In this document: in pieces, positions 36,126 through 47,126 of the stretch | Numbering within the stretch: position 1 is the first letter of the stretch | Layout of the letters: every line of letters starts with the position of its first letter | Assembly: GCF_964340395.1 (NCBI RefSeq) | Contig: NC_135557.1 | Span: forward strand, 5,148,216 to 5,212,215 | Direction: 5' to 3' | DNA from: Glandiceps talaboti | Lineage: Eukaryota > Hemichordata > Enteropneusta > Spengelidae | DNA length: 64,000 bases | Notes under the pieces: generated by a model | Told to the model about the DNA's origin: nothing | The model's database searches: none | The model's input: only the letters and a program-made list of their open reading frames with translations | Position numbers and translations under genes: made by a program

Positions 36126-39100
36126 GTAAGTTATTATTACATGTGTACGTGATGTACCGGTAGTACACAGTGTGTTAGGTGAGGCCCGAAAGAAAATTGT
36201 TTGGTTCCGGTTACCTGACCCCACCTAGTTTTTCACTGCCAAACCTAAACTTTTTAAAAAACAATTTTGGTAAAAATAAAATCGTGAAAATTGTTAAGTC
36301 TCAGTAGTAATAGTGGATGTATAAACTGACATCAACTTTAATAAAGCAATACAAATATGTAACTGCTGTACATCTGATGGGAAGAAACCAATATCACAGA
36401 GACCATGGGAAGAAACCAATATCACAGAGACCATTTGGAAAACAAAGGAAAACATAACAACTTAAAACTAGACACATATGAAGAAGAAATTAAAATCTAC
36501 CTACCCTACCCCACTATTCTAAAATTAAGCATAATCAAAACCACACAATTTTTTAGGCCTAATTAACTATTAAAACATATAATTTGTGTAATTTCTTGAC
36601 ATCTATTTCATTTTTTGATGGTTGGTTCTTTTTTAAGATAGCGATTCGTTAATCATTTGTTGTCAATTACTTTATAAATAAAACTCTCTTTGTGGAATAA
36701 TCTTTTTTTCATTTCTTGATTTCCATACTTCTTGCTAACCAATAATTATTAATCAGTAATTGTACAATGAACCACATATATTTGTATTTGTTTTTCACTG
36801 GATGACAATGTTATTGATTTTTTAGAGATCTCCGAAATAATAGGATTGTGCATTTTAGAGCCACTATCTTCGATGAATTACACAATCTCTACAGACTGTA
36901 AGTTCTATATTGTGTCAGACTTTAAGTTCTATATTCTGTCAGATTGTAAGTTCTATATTGTGTCAGACTGTATGTTCTATTTTGTATCAGATTGTAAGTT
37001 CTACATTGTGTCAGACTGTAAGTTCTACATTGTGCCAGACTGTAAGTTCTATATTGTGCCAGACTGTAAGTTCTATATTGTGTCAGATTGTAAGTTCTGT
37101 ATTGTGTCAGATTGTAAGTTCTATATTGTGTCAGACTGTATGTTCTATATTGTGTCAGACTGTAAGTTCTACATTGTGTCAGACTGTAAGTTCTATATTG
37201 TGTCAGACTGTAAGTTCTACATTGTGTCAGACTGTAAGTTCTACATTGTGTCAGACTGTAAGTTCTATATTGTGCCAGACTGTAAGTTCTATATTGTGTC
37301 AGACTGTAAGTTCTATATTGTGTCAGATTGTAAGTTCTGTATTGTGTCAGATTGTAAGTTCTATATTGTGTCAGATTGTAAGTTCTATATTGTGTCAGAC
37401 TGTAAGTTCTACATTGTGTCAGACTGTAAGTTCTATATTGTGCCAGACTGTAAGTTCTATATTGTGTCAGACTGTAAGTTCTATATTGTGTCAGATTGTA
37501 AGTTCTGTATTGTGTCAGATTGTAAGTTCTATATTGTGTCAGGCTGTATGTTCTATATTGTGTCAGATGGTAAGTTCTATTTTGTGTCAGACTGTATGTT
37601 CTATATTGTGTCAGATTGTAAGTTCTATATTGTGTCAGACTGTAAGTTCTATATTGTGTCAGATTGTAAGTTCTATATTGTGTCAGACTGTATGTTCTAT
37701 ATTGTGTCAGATGGTAAGTTCTATTTTGTGTCAGACTTTAAGTTCTATATTGTGTCAGACTTTAAGTTCTATATTGTGTCAGACTTTAAGTTCTATATTG
37801 TGTCAGACTGTAAGTTCTATATTCTGTCAGACTGTAAGTTCTATATTCTGTCAGATTGTAAGTTCTATATTCTGTCAGACTAAGTTCTATATTGTGTCAG
37901 ATTGTAAGTTCTACATTGTGTCAGATTGTAAGTTCTATTTTGTGTCAGACTGTAAGGTCTATTTTGTGTCAGACTGTAAGTTCTACATTGTGTCAGACTG
38001 TAAGTTCTATATTGTGTCAGACTGTAAGTTCTATATTGTGTCAGATTGTAAGTTCTATATTGTGTCAGATTGTAAGTTCTATATTGTGTCAGATTGTAAG
38101 TTCTATTTTGTGTCAGACTGTAAGGTCTATTTTGTGTCAGACTAAGTTCTACATTGTGTCAGACTGTAAGTTCTATATTGTGTCAGACTGTAAGTTCTAT
38201 ATTGTGTCAGATTGTAAGTTCTATATTGTGTCAGATTGTAAGTTCTATATTGTGTCAGACTGTAAGTTCTATATTGTGTCAGACTGTAAGTTCTATATTG
38301 TGTCAGACTGTAAGTTCTATATTGTGTCAGACTGTAAGTTCTATATTGTGTCAGATTGTAAGTTCTATTTTGTGTCAGACTGTAAGGTCTATTTTGTGTC
38401 AGACTGTAAGTTCTACATTGTGTCAGATTGTAAGTTCTATATTCTGTCAGACTGTAAGTTCTATATTGTGTCAGATTGTAAGTTCTATTTTGTGTCAGAC
38501 TGTAAGGTCTATTTTGTGTCAGACTGTAAGTTCTACATTGTGTCAGACTGTAAGTTCTATATTGTGTCAGATTGTAAGTTCTGTATTGTATCAGATTGTA
38601 AGTTCTATATTGTGTCAGACTGTATGTTCTATATTGTGTCAGAATGTAAGTTCTATATTGTGTCAGACTGTAAGTTCTATATTGTGCCAGACTAAGTTCT
38701 ATATTGTGTCAGACTGTAAGTTCTATTTTGTGTCAGACTGTAAGTTCTATATTGTGTCAGACTGTAAGTTCTATATTGTGTCAGATTGTAAGTTCTGTAT
38801 TGTGTCAGACTGTAAGTTCTATTTTGTGTCAGACGGTAAGTTCTATTTTGTGTCAGACTGTATGTTCTATATTGTGTCAGATTGTAAGTTCTATTTTGTG
38901 TCAGACTTTAAGTTCTATATTGTGTCAGACTGTAAGTTCTATATTGTGTCAGATTGTAAGTTCTATTTTGTATCAGACTGTAAGTTCTATATTGTGTCAG
39001 ACTGTAAGTTCTATATTGTGACAGATTGTAAGTTCTATTTTGTGTCAGACTTTAAGTTCTATATTGTGTCAGACTGTAAGTTCTATATTGTGACAGATTG

Positions 39101-42100
39101 TAAGGTCTATTTTGTGTCAGACTGTAAGTTCTACATTGTGTCAGACTGTAAGTTCTATATTGTGTCAGACTGTAAGTTCTATATTGTGTCAGATTGTAAG
39201 TTCTATATTGTGTCAGATTGTAAGTTCTATATTGTGTCAGATTGTAAGTTCTATTTTGTGTCAGACTGTAAGGTCTATTTTGTGTCAGACTAAGTTCTAC
39301 ATTGTGTCAGACTGTAAGTTCTATATTGTGTCAGACTGTAAGTTCTATATTGTGTCAGATTGTAAGTTCTATATTTTGTCAGATTGTAAGTTCTATATTG
39401 TGTCAGACTGTAAGTTCTATATTGTGTCAGACTGTAAGTTCTATATTGTGTCAGACTGTAAGTTCTATATTGTGTCAGACTGTAAGTTCTATATTGTGTC
39501 AGATTGTAAGTTCTATTTTGTGTCAGACTGTAAGGTCTATTTTGTGTCAGACTGTAAGTTCTACATTGTGTCAGATTGTAAGTTCTATATTCTGTCAGAC
39601 TGTAAGTTCTATATTGTGTCAGATTGTAAGTTCTATTTTGTGTCAGACTGTAAGGTCTATTTTGTGTCAGACTGTAAGTTCTACATTGTGTCAGACTGTA
39701 AGTTCTATATTGTGTCAGATTGTAAGTTCTGTATTGTGTCAGATTGTAAGTTCTATATTGTGTCAGACTGTATGTTCTATATTGTGTCAGAATGTAAGTT
39801 CTATATTGTGTCAGACTGTAAGTTCTATATTGTGCCAGACTAAGTTCTATATTGTGTCAGACTGTAAGTTCTATTTTGTGTCAGACTGTAAGTTCTATAT
39901 TGTGTCAGACTGTAAGTTCTATATTGTGTCAGATTGTAAGTTCTGTATTGTGTCAGACTGTAAGTTCTATTTTGTGTCAGACGGTAAGTTCTATTTTGTG
40001 TCAGACTGTATGTTCTGTATTGTGTCAGATTGTAAGTTCTATTTTGTGTCAGACTTTAAGTTCTATATTGTGTCAGACTGTAAGTTCTATATTGTGTCAG
40101 ATTGTAAGTTCTATTTTGTATCAGACTGTAAGTTCTATATTGTGTCAGACTGTAAGTTCTATATTGTGACAGATTGTAAGTTCTATTTTGTGTCAGACTT
40201 TAAGTTCTATATTGTGTCAGACTGTAAGTTCTATATTGTGACAGATTGTAAGTTCTATTTTGTGTCAGACTTTAAGTTCTATATTGTGTCAGGCTGTATG
40301 TTCTATATTGTGTCAGACGGTAAGTTCTATATTGTGTCAGATTGTAAGTTCCATTTTGTATCAGACTGTAAGTTCTATATTGTGTCAGATTGTAAGTTCT
40401 ATATTGTGTCAGATTGTAAGTTCTATATTGTGTCAGACTGTATGTTCTATATTGTGTCAGATTGTAAGTTCTATATTGTGTCAGATTGTAAGTTCTATTT
40501 TGTGTCAGATTGTAAGTTCTATATTGTGTCAGATTGTAAGTTCTATATTGTGTCAGACTGTATGTTCTATATTGTGTCAGATTGTAAGTTCTATATTGTG
40601 TCAGACTGTAAGTTCTATTTTGTGTCAGACTGTAAGTTCTATATTGTGTCAGACTGTAAGTTCTATATTATCACATCTTTTTTTGTGTAACCAAATGTGA
40701 ATTTGACTTCCTCTTTCTCTATTTTATAGATCATAAATTAAAAACCCTTCTATATGTTAGTTTAATATATTGGACTTCAATTTGTTAACCTTTCTTTTTT
40801 TGTCGTTTTAAAGCGAAACTACAGACATATGATTCAGTAAACAGCACATCCAGTGAACATGTTAATGAACTGTTTAGTGTAGATAAGTAGTATCAAATTA
40901 CCTTAGACACGAATTAGGTTATTGATTTTAACTAACATGTCAAACTGTACTCATTGGCTCTGCTCATAACTATAACAAAGTGTATCAATATATTTTGAAA
41001 ATACAACTGACGGAAAGAACACCACCTGTTAATACAAGTTTTAGTTACGATGTATGACCTGTGCTGGTTCCCTGATTATACACATGGTTTGATGTTGCAA
41101 AACGTTATAACTATTGGTTACCAATGTGGTATGACAATATAATGAATCATGGTCGTGTACGTATTTCTGAATCAGATTTGATCTGGTTTGGTGAAACGGT
41201 TAATGTTATAATGTTATACTTTTTTCTCTACCAACAAAAAGCCATTCTGATCTGTATACCCTTTGCTGTATCGCTGGCGTCGAAGAAGGCAATCTTACCG
41301 AGTGCCTACCGGAAGCTGACGTATTTTCATCATGTGATGATCTTCTGCCAAACACGATCATGCGTGAATTTACCTGGGTGATGGGAATATCTTCATTCTG
41401 TTTAAACCTGTACAGCATTATTTGGAGATTATTAAAAGAAAACAGACAGTTGTTGACTAAGTCAAGTGATGCACTCTTAATATTTTTCTTGGCAATAGCT
41501 GATGGCCTGAAAAGTGTCTACTTGATCATTTTGGCAATTGCAGACATCTACTACAAAGATGATTACCTACAAAATGACGTATTATGGCGAAATGGTATAC
41601 TTTGTATAATCATGGGTGTTGTTGTTACTCTTTCCAGCCAAATGTCCATGTTTTTGGAAGCTATCATGGCTTTGACACGATGTATTGTATTGACAAATCC
41701 ACTGAAGCAACTAAAACTGAGCCCAAAGAAAACCAGCTATCTTATTTTCACAGGATTATGTGTTCATTTCATTTTATCAATATTGCCTGCTTGTAATCTT
41801 CGATATTTCGGAAAACACTTCTATGGACAGAACCGCATTTGTTTACCCCTGCATTTACGGCATGACCGACCACGTGGATGGGAATTCTCTGTTGCCATCA
41901 ACACTATCCTCATCGCTATAAAAATAATAATCATCACCGTTTGCTATGCCATCATCGTTAATGACAAGCTATCAACAGGCAAGGAACTAACGAGAACACG
42001 TAAATCAAGAGAAACCGAGAAGTTAATCATTAAAGTAATGCTGATCGTCGGAAGTAATTTATTAAGCAATGTTCCAATCATCATTTTTACCCTAGTTGGT

Positions 42101-42349
42101 CTTGCAGGAATTGAACTTCCCAGTACAACTTATCCCTGGATTGCTATAGTTCTTCTACCAATGAACAGTGTTTGTCACCCACTTCAATACTCCTACACAT
42201 CAAGTGAATTCAGAATTATCGGTCTGGAGCGTTTCATATCAGGAATTGCTAAGTTGATTCGAAACTTAGGAATAGGTCAGTCAATTCACCAATGTAACAT
42301 ATCATATTGTAATGTACATGCACTAATACAATATAATCACAATGAATGA
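36054..42349 (+). CDS. LRR-containing GPCR gene, 3' portion (relaxin-receptor/LGR-like)
   Basis: Exons 36054-36125, 36826-36897 and 41242-42349 join in consistent phase (each intron splits a codon after its second base) and give about 417 residues; upstream exons are missing or uncertain. The order is two 24-residue leucine-rich repeats (DISNNRLYGV..., DLRNNRIVHF...), a closing LHSDLYTLCC and Cys-containing hinge (GVEEGNLTEC, SSCDDLLPNT), then seven transmembrane helices. A Cys-Cys pair followed by a hinge and 7TM is characteristic of LGR/RXFP-type receptors, which sense large extracellular ligands at the plasma membrane and signal through G proteins. The receptor motifs are altered: the TM3 DRY position reads TRC and the TM7 NPxxY position reads HPLQY. 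The ligand and coupling cannot be predicted. Confidence 0.85.
36180..36563. mobile_element. MITE family A, copy 2 (intron of the GPCR gene)
   Basis: The left end AGGCCCGAAAGAAAATTG...GGTTCCGGTTACC and the inverted right end AGGCCTAAAAAATTGTGTGG match copy 1. An internal 28-bp direct duplication (GGGAAGAAACCAATATCACA twice, about 36380-36432) is unique to this copy. It lies between LRR exons A and B, in the sense intron. Confidence 0.85.
36826..36897 (+). CDS. LRR exon B of the GPCR gene
   Basis: A 72-bp exon after GATTTTTTAG, encoding DLRNNRIVHFRATIFDELH then NLYR plus a split Leu codon. It ends ACAGACT at donor GTAAGTTCTATATTG. The donor and the last six exon bases are the seed sequence of the 24-bp array that follows. 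Confidence 0.88.
36892..40668. repeat. 24-bp tandem array, about 157 units, each a copy of the exon B 5' splice junction
   Basis: The consensus is CAGACTGTAAGT plus TCTATATTGTGT. The first unit is the real exon-intron boundary of LRR exon B (exon ends CAGACT, intron starts GTAAGT). Variants are CAGATT, TGTATG and TGTAAGG. Five units lack 2 bp (CAGACTAAG near 37876, 38141, 38691, 39289 and 39839). Spacing among these (550, 550, and 1148 between the paired sets) shows a higher-order duplication of 1148 bp. Two of the three plus frames are open for hundreds of codons (CKFYIVSD and CQTVSSIL repeats) because 24 is a multiple of three. The exon's own frame has a TAA in every unit. No start or protein evidence supports coding. 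Confidence 0.97.
40669..41241 (+). other. Intron remainder before the 7TM exon
   Basis: Unique noncoding sequence. It ends with a pyrimidine stretch CTTTTTTCTCTACC and then ACAAAAAG (AG at 41240-41241), used as acceptor for the 7TM exon. The acceptor has an extra purine run, so the precise splice point is probable, not certain. Confidence 0.6.
41242..42349 (+). CDS. Hinge and seven-transmembrane exon of the GPCR gene
   Basis: 368 codons plus TGA. It opens with HSDLYTLCCIAGVEEGN and the hinge Cys residues. TM1 is near WVMGISSFCLNLYSIIW and TM2 near LLIFFLAIADGLKSVY. The conserved TM3 Cys is in WRNGILC. TM3 ends ALTRCIVLTNPL. The ECL2 Cys is in GQNRICLPLH. TM5 is near AINTILIAIKIIIITVCY, TM6 follows KLIIKVMLIVGSNLL, and TM7 is WIAIVLLPMNSVCHPLQYSY. 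The tail is about 50 residues. The position-3.49 acidic residue is Thr and the TM7 Asn is His, so activation-switch residues are missing. No poly(A) signal of AATAAA type was seen soon after the stop. Confidence 0.9.
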
Positions 42350-42479
42350 TATAATAGTTTCACCGTGCATGTCAAGAATTAGGAGATGGCATATATTGAA
42401 ACAGTAACTACAAAAGAGATTCAGTCTATTTACCTCCCGTAAGAGGGGGGGGGGGGGTTATGTTATGCTTTTGTCAGTC

Positions 42480-43020
42480 TGTCTGTGTGTGTGTGTGTGC
42501 GCGTGCGCCTACGTGTGTTTTACAACAACCATGCCAAAGCACACATATCCTTAAAATATCATATATATTCTCTTTTGCATAGTGTTTAGTGTTAATTATA
42601 AATTTGCATAATTAATTATTTTCAGTATTTATATTTCGTACATATATCTAATATAACAAAGCACACATGTCATATACAGCCAGTTGTCCTATGTTTTAGT
42701 GTTAATGAGTAATTTGCATATTTAATGATTTGCAGTAATTAAGGCATATCAAAAGAACTCCCAAGAAACCATAGTAAGCAATCATGTTCTTCAACGAATG
42801 TTGGCATGGTATTTTAGTTTTAATGAATAATTTGCATAACTACTGAATTTACTAATTAATGCCCATATCTATAGAACGCAAGCTTCAAATTCAATATATA
42901 CGTCAATCATAACAAAACATACATATCCAAAAAAGTTGGTGGTGTAGTAGTTTTTATGTTCAATGATTAATGTGCATAATTAATTTATTTCGGTAATTAG
43001 GCCATATCGTAATATGAATG
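42480..43020. repeat. Octamer-containing ~110-140-bp tandem repeat, four units
   Basis: Units share AATTTGCATAATTAATTATT, GTAATTAGGCCATATC and AACAAAGCACACAT-like blocks. The octamer ATTTGCAT is at 42602, 42712 and 42830, with the variant ATGTGCAT at 42970 (spacings 110, 118 and 140). It lies just downstream of the GPCR stop. A G-run and a (TG)n run precede it (42446-42500). Confidence 0.75.
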
Positions 43021-43463
43021 CAATCAAACAATATGTGTATGAGCAGAAACCTATGGTTTGCCCTTTCGAGAGGTATTCAGTTTAAATCTAGTCAAGATGA
43101 CTGAGTTGAAAAAGGTCAATTGTATGTCAAATTGTTATTTAATTGATTATTTATAGGCAACGATAACTGTTTATACTTTTATTTCACCTTTGTAAGTTAA
43201 TTTATCAAAATTATTTTTTTTAAATGAAATAAGTATATAGATTGTGCAATCAGAACTCTCGGTGTTAGTAATAACATTGTACTCCCTAGGTAAGTGATAA
43301 AAATAAGGAATATTAGACACAATAACTAACGTTTAATGAGTTATAGTACATATGTCTACGTGAGAATACTTCAACTTTCGCCTTCTATAGTTTGACCTTC
43401 TAGCGTGAGATCAAATCATAGTGTGAGGTCAAATCATTATGATTTCTTTTTTCAAAATTCCAG

Positions 43464-43714
43464 TGAAATTGCATTATTTCAAAGATGAACAGAAGATGAT
43501 GGTACGGAAAAGGAGGTTGTGTTGGTCACCCATCTTGAGCAACCGCCCAGATAATCTAGTTAAATTAAACGAGTTCACAGATTGGGACATTGTATTCACC
43601 GATGATAAAAAACAAATGATCGACGATTTGGCTACAGCTATAAATGCTCTACATAAATGTAAATTATATCATGGCGATATAGATGTTAATCATGTATTAA
43701 CTGACATGAGTAAT
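43464..43714 (+). CDS. Exon of a degenerate protein-kinase-like gene
   Basis: Acceptor CAAAATTCCAG (AG 43462-43463), 83 full codons, donor AGTAAT/GTAAGT at 43715. The segment LATAINALHKCKLYHGDIDVNHVLTD, quoted here only as landmarks LATAINALH, YHGDI and NHVL, looks like the alpha-E helix and catalytic loop of a kinase. HGD replaces HRD. The Asn expected five residues after the Asp is His, with Asn one position earlier, so catalysis is doubtful. No DFG-containing exon was found downstream. It may be part of a pseudokinase-type receptor or a decaying gene copy. Confidence 0.5.
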
Positions 43715-44055
43715 GTAAGTACCAGATATAAATAACCTAAAAAATGCACGTTTTGAGAATTTTAAACACAAATAATCTTGATATACATTCACTGTTTGGT
43801 GTAATTATATTATTTTGCTGCTTATTTTCATCAAACCTTCTGACATTTAACCCTTACAGCTACCATTGGTTATTGTACATAATGTGTTTTTCTTTAACGA
43901 TAGTAATATGTCACACACGTGTTCTATACATCAGACTGTAAAAAGAGTTAACATTTGTATCTCTCAGTAAAGTAGACACATTTGGGTTGGGATATGTATG
44001 TTTTATGTTAGAATCTTGCATATTATAGCAACTTCCAAATCATATCTAACTACAC
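43715..44055. other. Intron or intergenic sequence
   Basis: A 65-codon ORF at 43744-43941 is rich in hydrophobic residues but has no splice support or recognisable domain. No DFG motif is visible in any plus frame. Confidence 0.4.
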
Positions 44056-44133
44056 ATGGCGCAGCTATGTCGTTGGCAAATGCTATTGTTATGTATATGT
44101 AGCAATTTCATACACACAGTGAATGAATTTGAG
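44056..44133 (+). CDS. Candidate signal-peptide exon
   Basis: ATG followed by MAQLCRWQMLLLCICSNF, a typical signal peptide, ending VNEFE at a plausible donor GAG/GTAATT (44134). Read through the donor instead, the frame continues to 44259 with a strong membrane segment (LLSGAGTVIGILITIIIIIF), so an intronless 67-residue membrane protein is the alternative. It is phase 0, compatible with the exon at 44665. Confidence 0.4.
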
Positions 44134-44664
44134 GTAATTACACTGCTGTCAGGCGCAGGAACAGTCATTGGGATATTAATAACGATAATAATAATAATCT
44201 TTACTCACCAAAATAATAAAATCAACCTTAAAATAGATACACATACAGAATATACATGACAAAAGGGATCGAGAAATAGCAAAGCTGGTCAAGCTTGTAT
44301 CCCTAGGGACTAACAAATATACTTGTAAGTGTATACACAGAACATTACACGTTACCATAGGAACCATCACAATTAATAACATTCCAAAAGACATCACAAC
44401 AAACAACAATCGAACAGTAAAATTGACACAATTTCTACAGTCAATTTTTGAAAGAAAATAAAACTAAATATTATAACGTTGCACAGGACAATGCAGCTAT
44501 ACACATTATATTCGTTTTCTCGTCAGGTGAGGTTTTATAGGATCCAAATAATGGGAATTAAAAAGATATCTCTCTGAGTCAAGCTGCCGCGTGCTAAATA
44601 GACTGCCAGACTACCTAAAATTGTTCATTTAACATTCCCTCTTATTCTTTCATCTTCACTTTAG

Positions 44665-44967
44665 CGAGACTGTTGGGGAATGATTTTGATGGTGGATAAA
44701 CTGAATGCTTTGTCCGAGTCTGTCGGGAAAACAAAAATAGAGGCAAGGACGAAAAGTGCTGGCGAGAAGGAGATGACAAATAAAGATGAAGGTAGCAAGA
44801 TATCCAAAGAGGAATCGAGGAAGTCAGAAATTAATCGACAGAGTGAAATGTCACATGATGTAGTGGGAAAAGATGAAGGTCACATTCATTGTGAAGGAAA
44901 TAAAAACAACAATGAGTTAGACGAGGACCAAATGCATACGACGACAGATGTACAGATCCACAACTAA
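44665..44967 (+). CDS. Candidate C-terminal exon with charged tail
   Basis: Acceptor CATCTTCACTTTAG (AG 44663-44664), then RDCWGMILMVDKL and about 80 residues very rich in Lys, Glu, Ser and Asn, ending at TAA 44965-44967. The phase (0) matches both the kinase-like exon ending at 43714 and the signal-peptide exon ending at 44133. The low-complexity hydrophilic tail is typical of a cytoplasmic C-terminus. The family is unknown. Confidence 0.45.
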   Translation, partial: RDCWGMILMVDKLNALSESVGKTKIEARTKSAGEKEMTNKDEGSKISKEESRKSEINRQSEMSHDVVGKDEGHIHCEGNKNNNELDEDQMHTTTDVQIHN

Positions 44968-45420
44968 GAATGCATGAAAAAGTATGACTATTATAGACCA
45001 TTGAATAATACGGCCTTTTATAAGTAAGTGATCATAAATACAAGAGAGACTATAGCGAAAAATATCTTGGAAATAATTATATTACTGTATGGTGGATTTC
45101 TCTGCAAGTTGTTCTTGCTAGTTTACTCTATTTCTTCTTTATCGAAATGTAATGATAAAAGAGTCTTATTTTCTGGAAAGAGTTAGATGTACTTATAAAA
45201 TAATTTAATATATGATGCATATGAGACATAAGCCAACTCCCACTTACCTGAGATTGTTTGCAAACAATAAGCTTACAGTGTTTGAATAATTTTAATATTT
45301 ATTATGACATCAAAAATATGTTCATTCATTCATGCACGGTATTTTGATCGTGTGGTAGATTCGTGAACGGACGACTTGGTCGGATACATTGGCCAATGAC
45401 GGGCGAATATAAAGAGAGAT
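44968..45420. other. No gene recognised
   Basis: Noncoding AT-rich sequence after the stop of the charged-tail exon. Confidence 0.5.
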
Positions 45421-45462
45421 CTAGGCAGGTAGGCAGGCAGGCAGGCAGGAAGATAGATGGAC

Positions 45463-45545
<83 letters not shown>

Positions 45546-45590
45546 TAATTGATTGTTTGATTGATTGATTGATTGATTGGTTGATTAGCA
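45421..45590. repeat. Compound microsatellite (GGCA)n, (TA)n, (TGAT)n
   Basis: Short AGGC/GCAG run 45424-45450, pure (TA)n 45466-45542, then TGAT units to about 45590. Confidence 0.95.
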
Positions 45591-46335
45591 TATCTATTGA
45601 TAATCGATTGATGACTCGAAGATACAATGACTTAAGAATTAACTAATTATTGTAAATTGATTCTAGGAAACCTGTAATTTTACCTCACCTCAGGTTTAGT
45701 GTGGGGTTACTCCCTTTTTTCTAAAGGGAGGAACCTTCTTTATGTACTTACATTTATTTAAGTCCAGCCATACTTTTCTCTGCAATTAACATACATGTAT
45801 TGATTACTGCTATCAATTTCAATGAAAAGTTCAGTCATATCTAAATAACGTGACCATGACTCTACGTGTACAACCAAAAATTGAAACGATTGGAAACTGG
45901 TGTAGAACGTACGGTGCATCGAAAGAAAGTATTCATGTGTCGTCAAATATGAAGATGAGTACGAACTGATCATGTATCGACCACTTCATCACGAAAAAGT
46001 GACATTTTACCGACAGACTTTCTTTTGACGTCAGATATTGGAAATATATTACATTACACAAAACTTAGTATCATTCAATATGCAAAAAAGACTTGTGAAA
46101 AATACACAAATATTCAATTTTGTTACTTATTTGTTCTTCTTTATGTTTCTGTTTGGTTCATTGTAATATAATTCCCTATGTATATTATAATTTGGATGCA
46201 TCGATCCACGCTGTCTAAACTTAACTGACCTGATATGTGGTTAATATTTGCCTTCAAGTTATTACCTTCACTATCATAAAGCAGACCTGCTATGGGATCA
46301 CTTTATTCAAATGTCATCGCATCTAATAAATTGTC
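45591..46335. other. No confident gene
   Basis: A plus-strand frame over about 45920-46028 reads ERKYSCVVKYEDEYELIMYR and ends at a TGA, and a 71-codon ORF lies on the minus strand. Neither has splice sites or a family match that I recognise. Confidence 0.35.
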
Positions 46336-46340
46336 TGACC

Positions 46341-46395
46341 TGTATGTATGTATGTATGTATGTATGTATGTATGTATGTATGTATATATGTATGT

Positions 46396-46435
<40 letters not shown>

Positions 46436-46455
46436 ATGTATGTATGTATGTATGG

Positions 46456-46488
<33 letters not shown>

Positions 46489-46579
46489 TGTATGTGTGTA
46501 TGTATGTATGTATGTATGTATGTGTGTATGTGTATGTATGTATGTATGTATGTATGTATGTATGTATGTGTATGTATGG

Positions 46580-46612
<33 letters not shown>

Positions 46613-46650
46613 TGTATGTATGTATGGATATATGGATGAATGGATGGATG
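46341..46650. repeat. (TATG)n microsatellite with TGTG and GGAT interruptions
   Basis: About 300 bp of TATG units. The long ORFs on both strands (YVCM and HTYI repeats) are consequences of the repeat. Confidence 0.97.
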
Positions 46651-47126
46651 GATTGCTCAATAAAACACCCAATCTCAATTTGTTTAATGTTTTTAGAATG
46701 CCATTAACAGTTCTGGACGTAAAATGGGTGGGGGGGGGGGCTTTGAAAACATTTTGAGTCAAGGAGGTGTGAGGTTACGAAAGAATTTCAAGCCAGGCAG
46801 AGGGGTTACTCAACTTTGCTGTATTTTCAAAGCGATTCCTCCAACCCCACCCCCTTGGTCATAAATATTGACGGCTTCCTTAGTTGAATTGGTGCTGTAA
46901 ATGTGCTCGTTTATATGGATGTGAGTATGGAGCCCTTGTTTGGTTTCTCCAAAAACGTTTTTCTTGCATTTCTAGCAGATGATGGCATATTAGTTTACAG
47001 GTGTTGCAGTTCATGTGACCTGTTACTTTACAAGATTTATGTATTGATAAATGATAGGATTGTCTATAGCTGTACACATTAATTTTCATCATGGTTTACA
47101 TTTAGTGCGTAGTGTATAGTTGCGGA
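46651..47126. other. No gene recognised
   Basis: Contains a G-run (46728-46740) and otherwise ordinary noncoding sequence. Confidence 0.5.

Noticed and set aside
36846-40700. Eight long plus-strand ORFs (up to 462 codons) of CKFYIVSD and CQTVSSIL repeats
   Set aside because: They are forced by a 24-bp repeat without stops in two frames. They lie in an intron, contain no domain, and the exon frame meets TAA at once.
46248-46762. ORFs on both strands made of YVCM or HTYI repeats
   Set aside because: Translation of a (TATG)n microsatellite.
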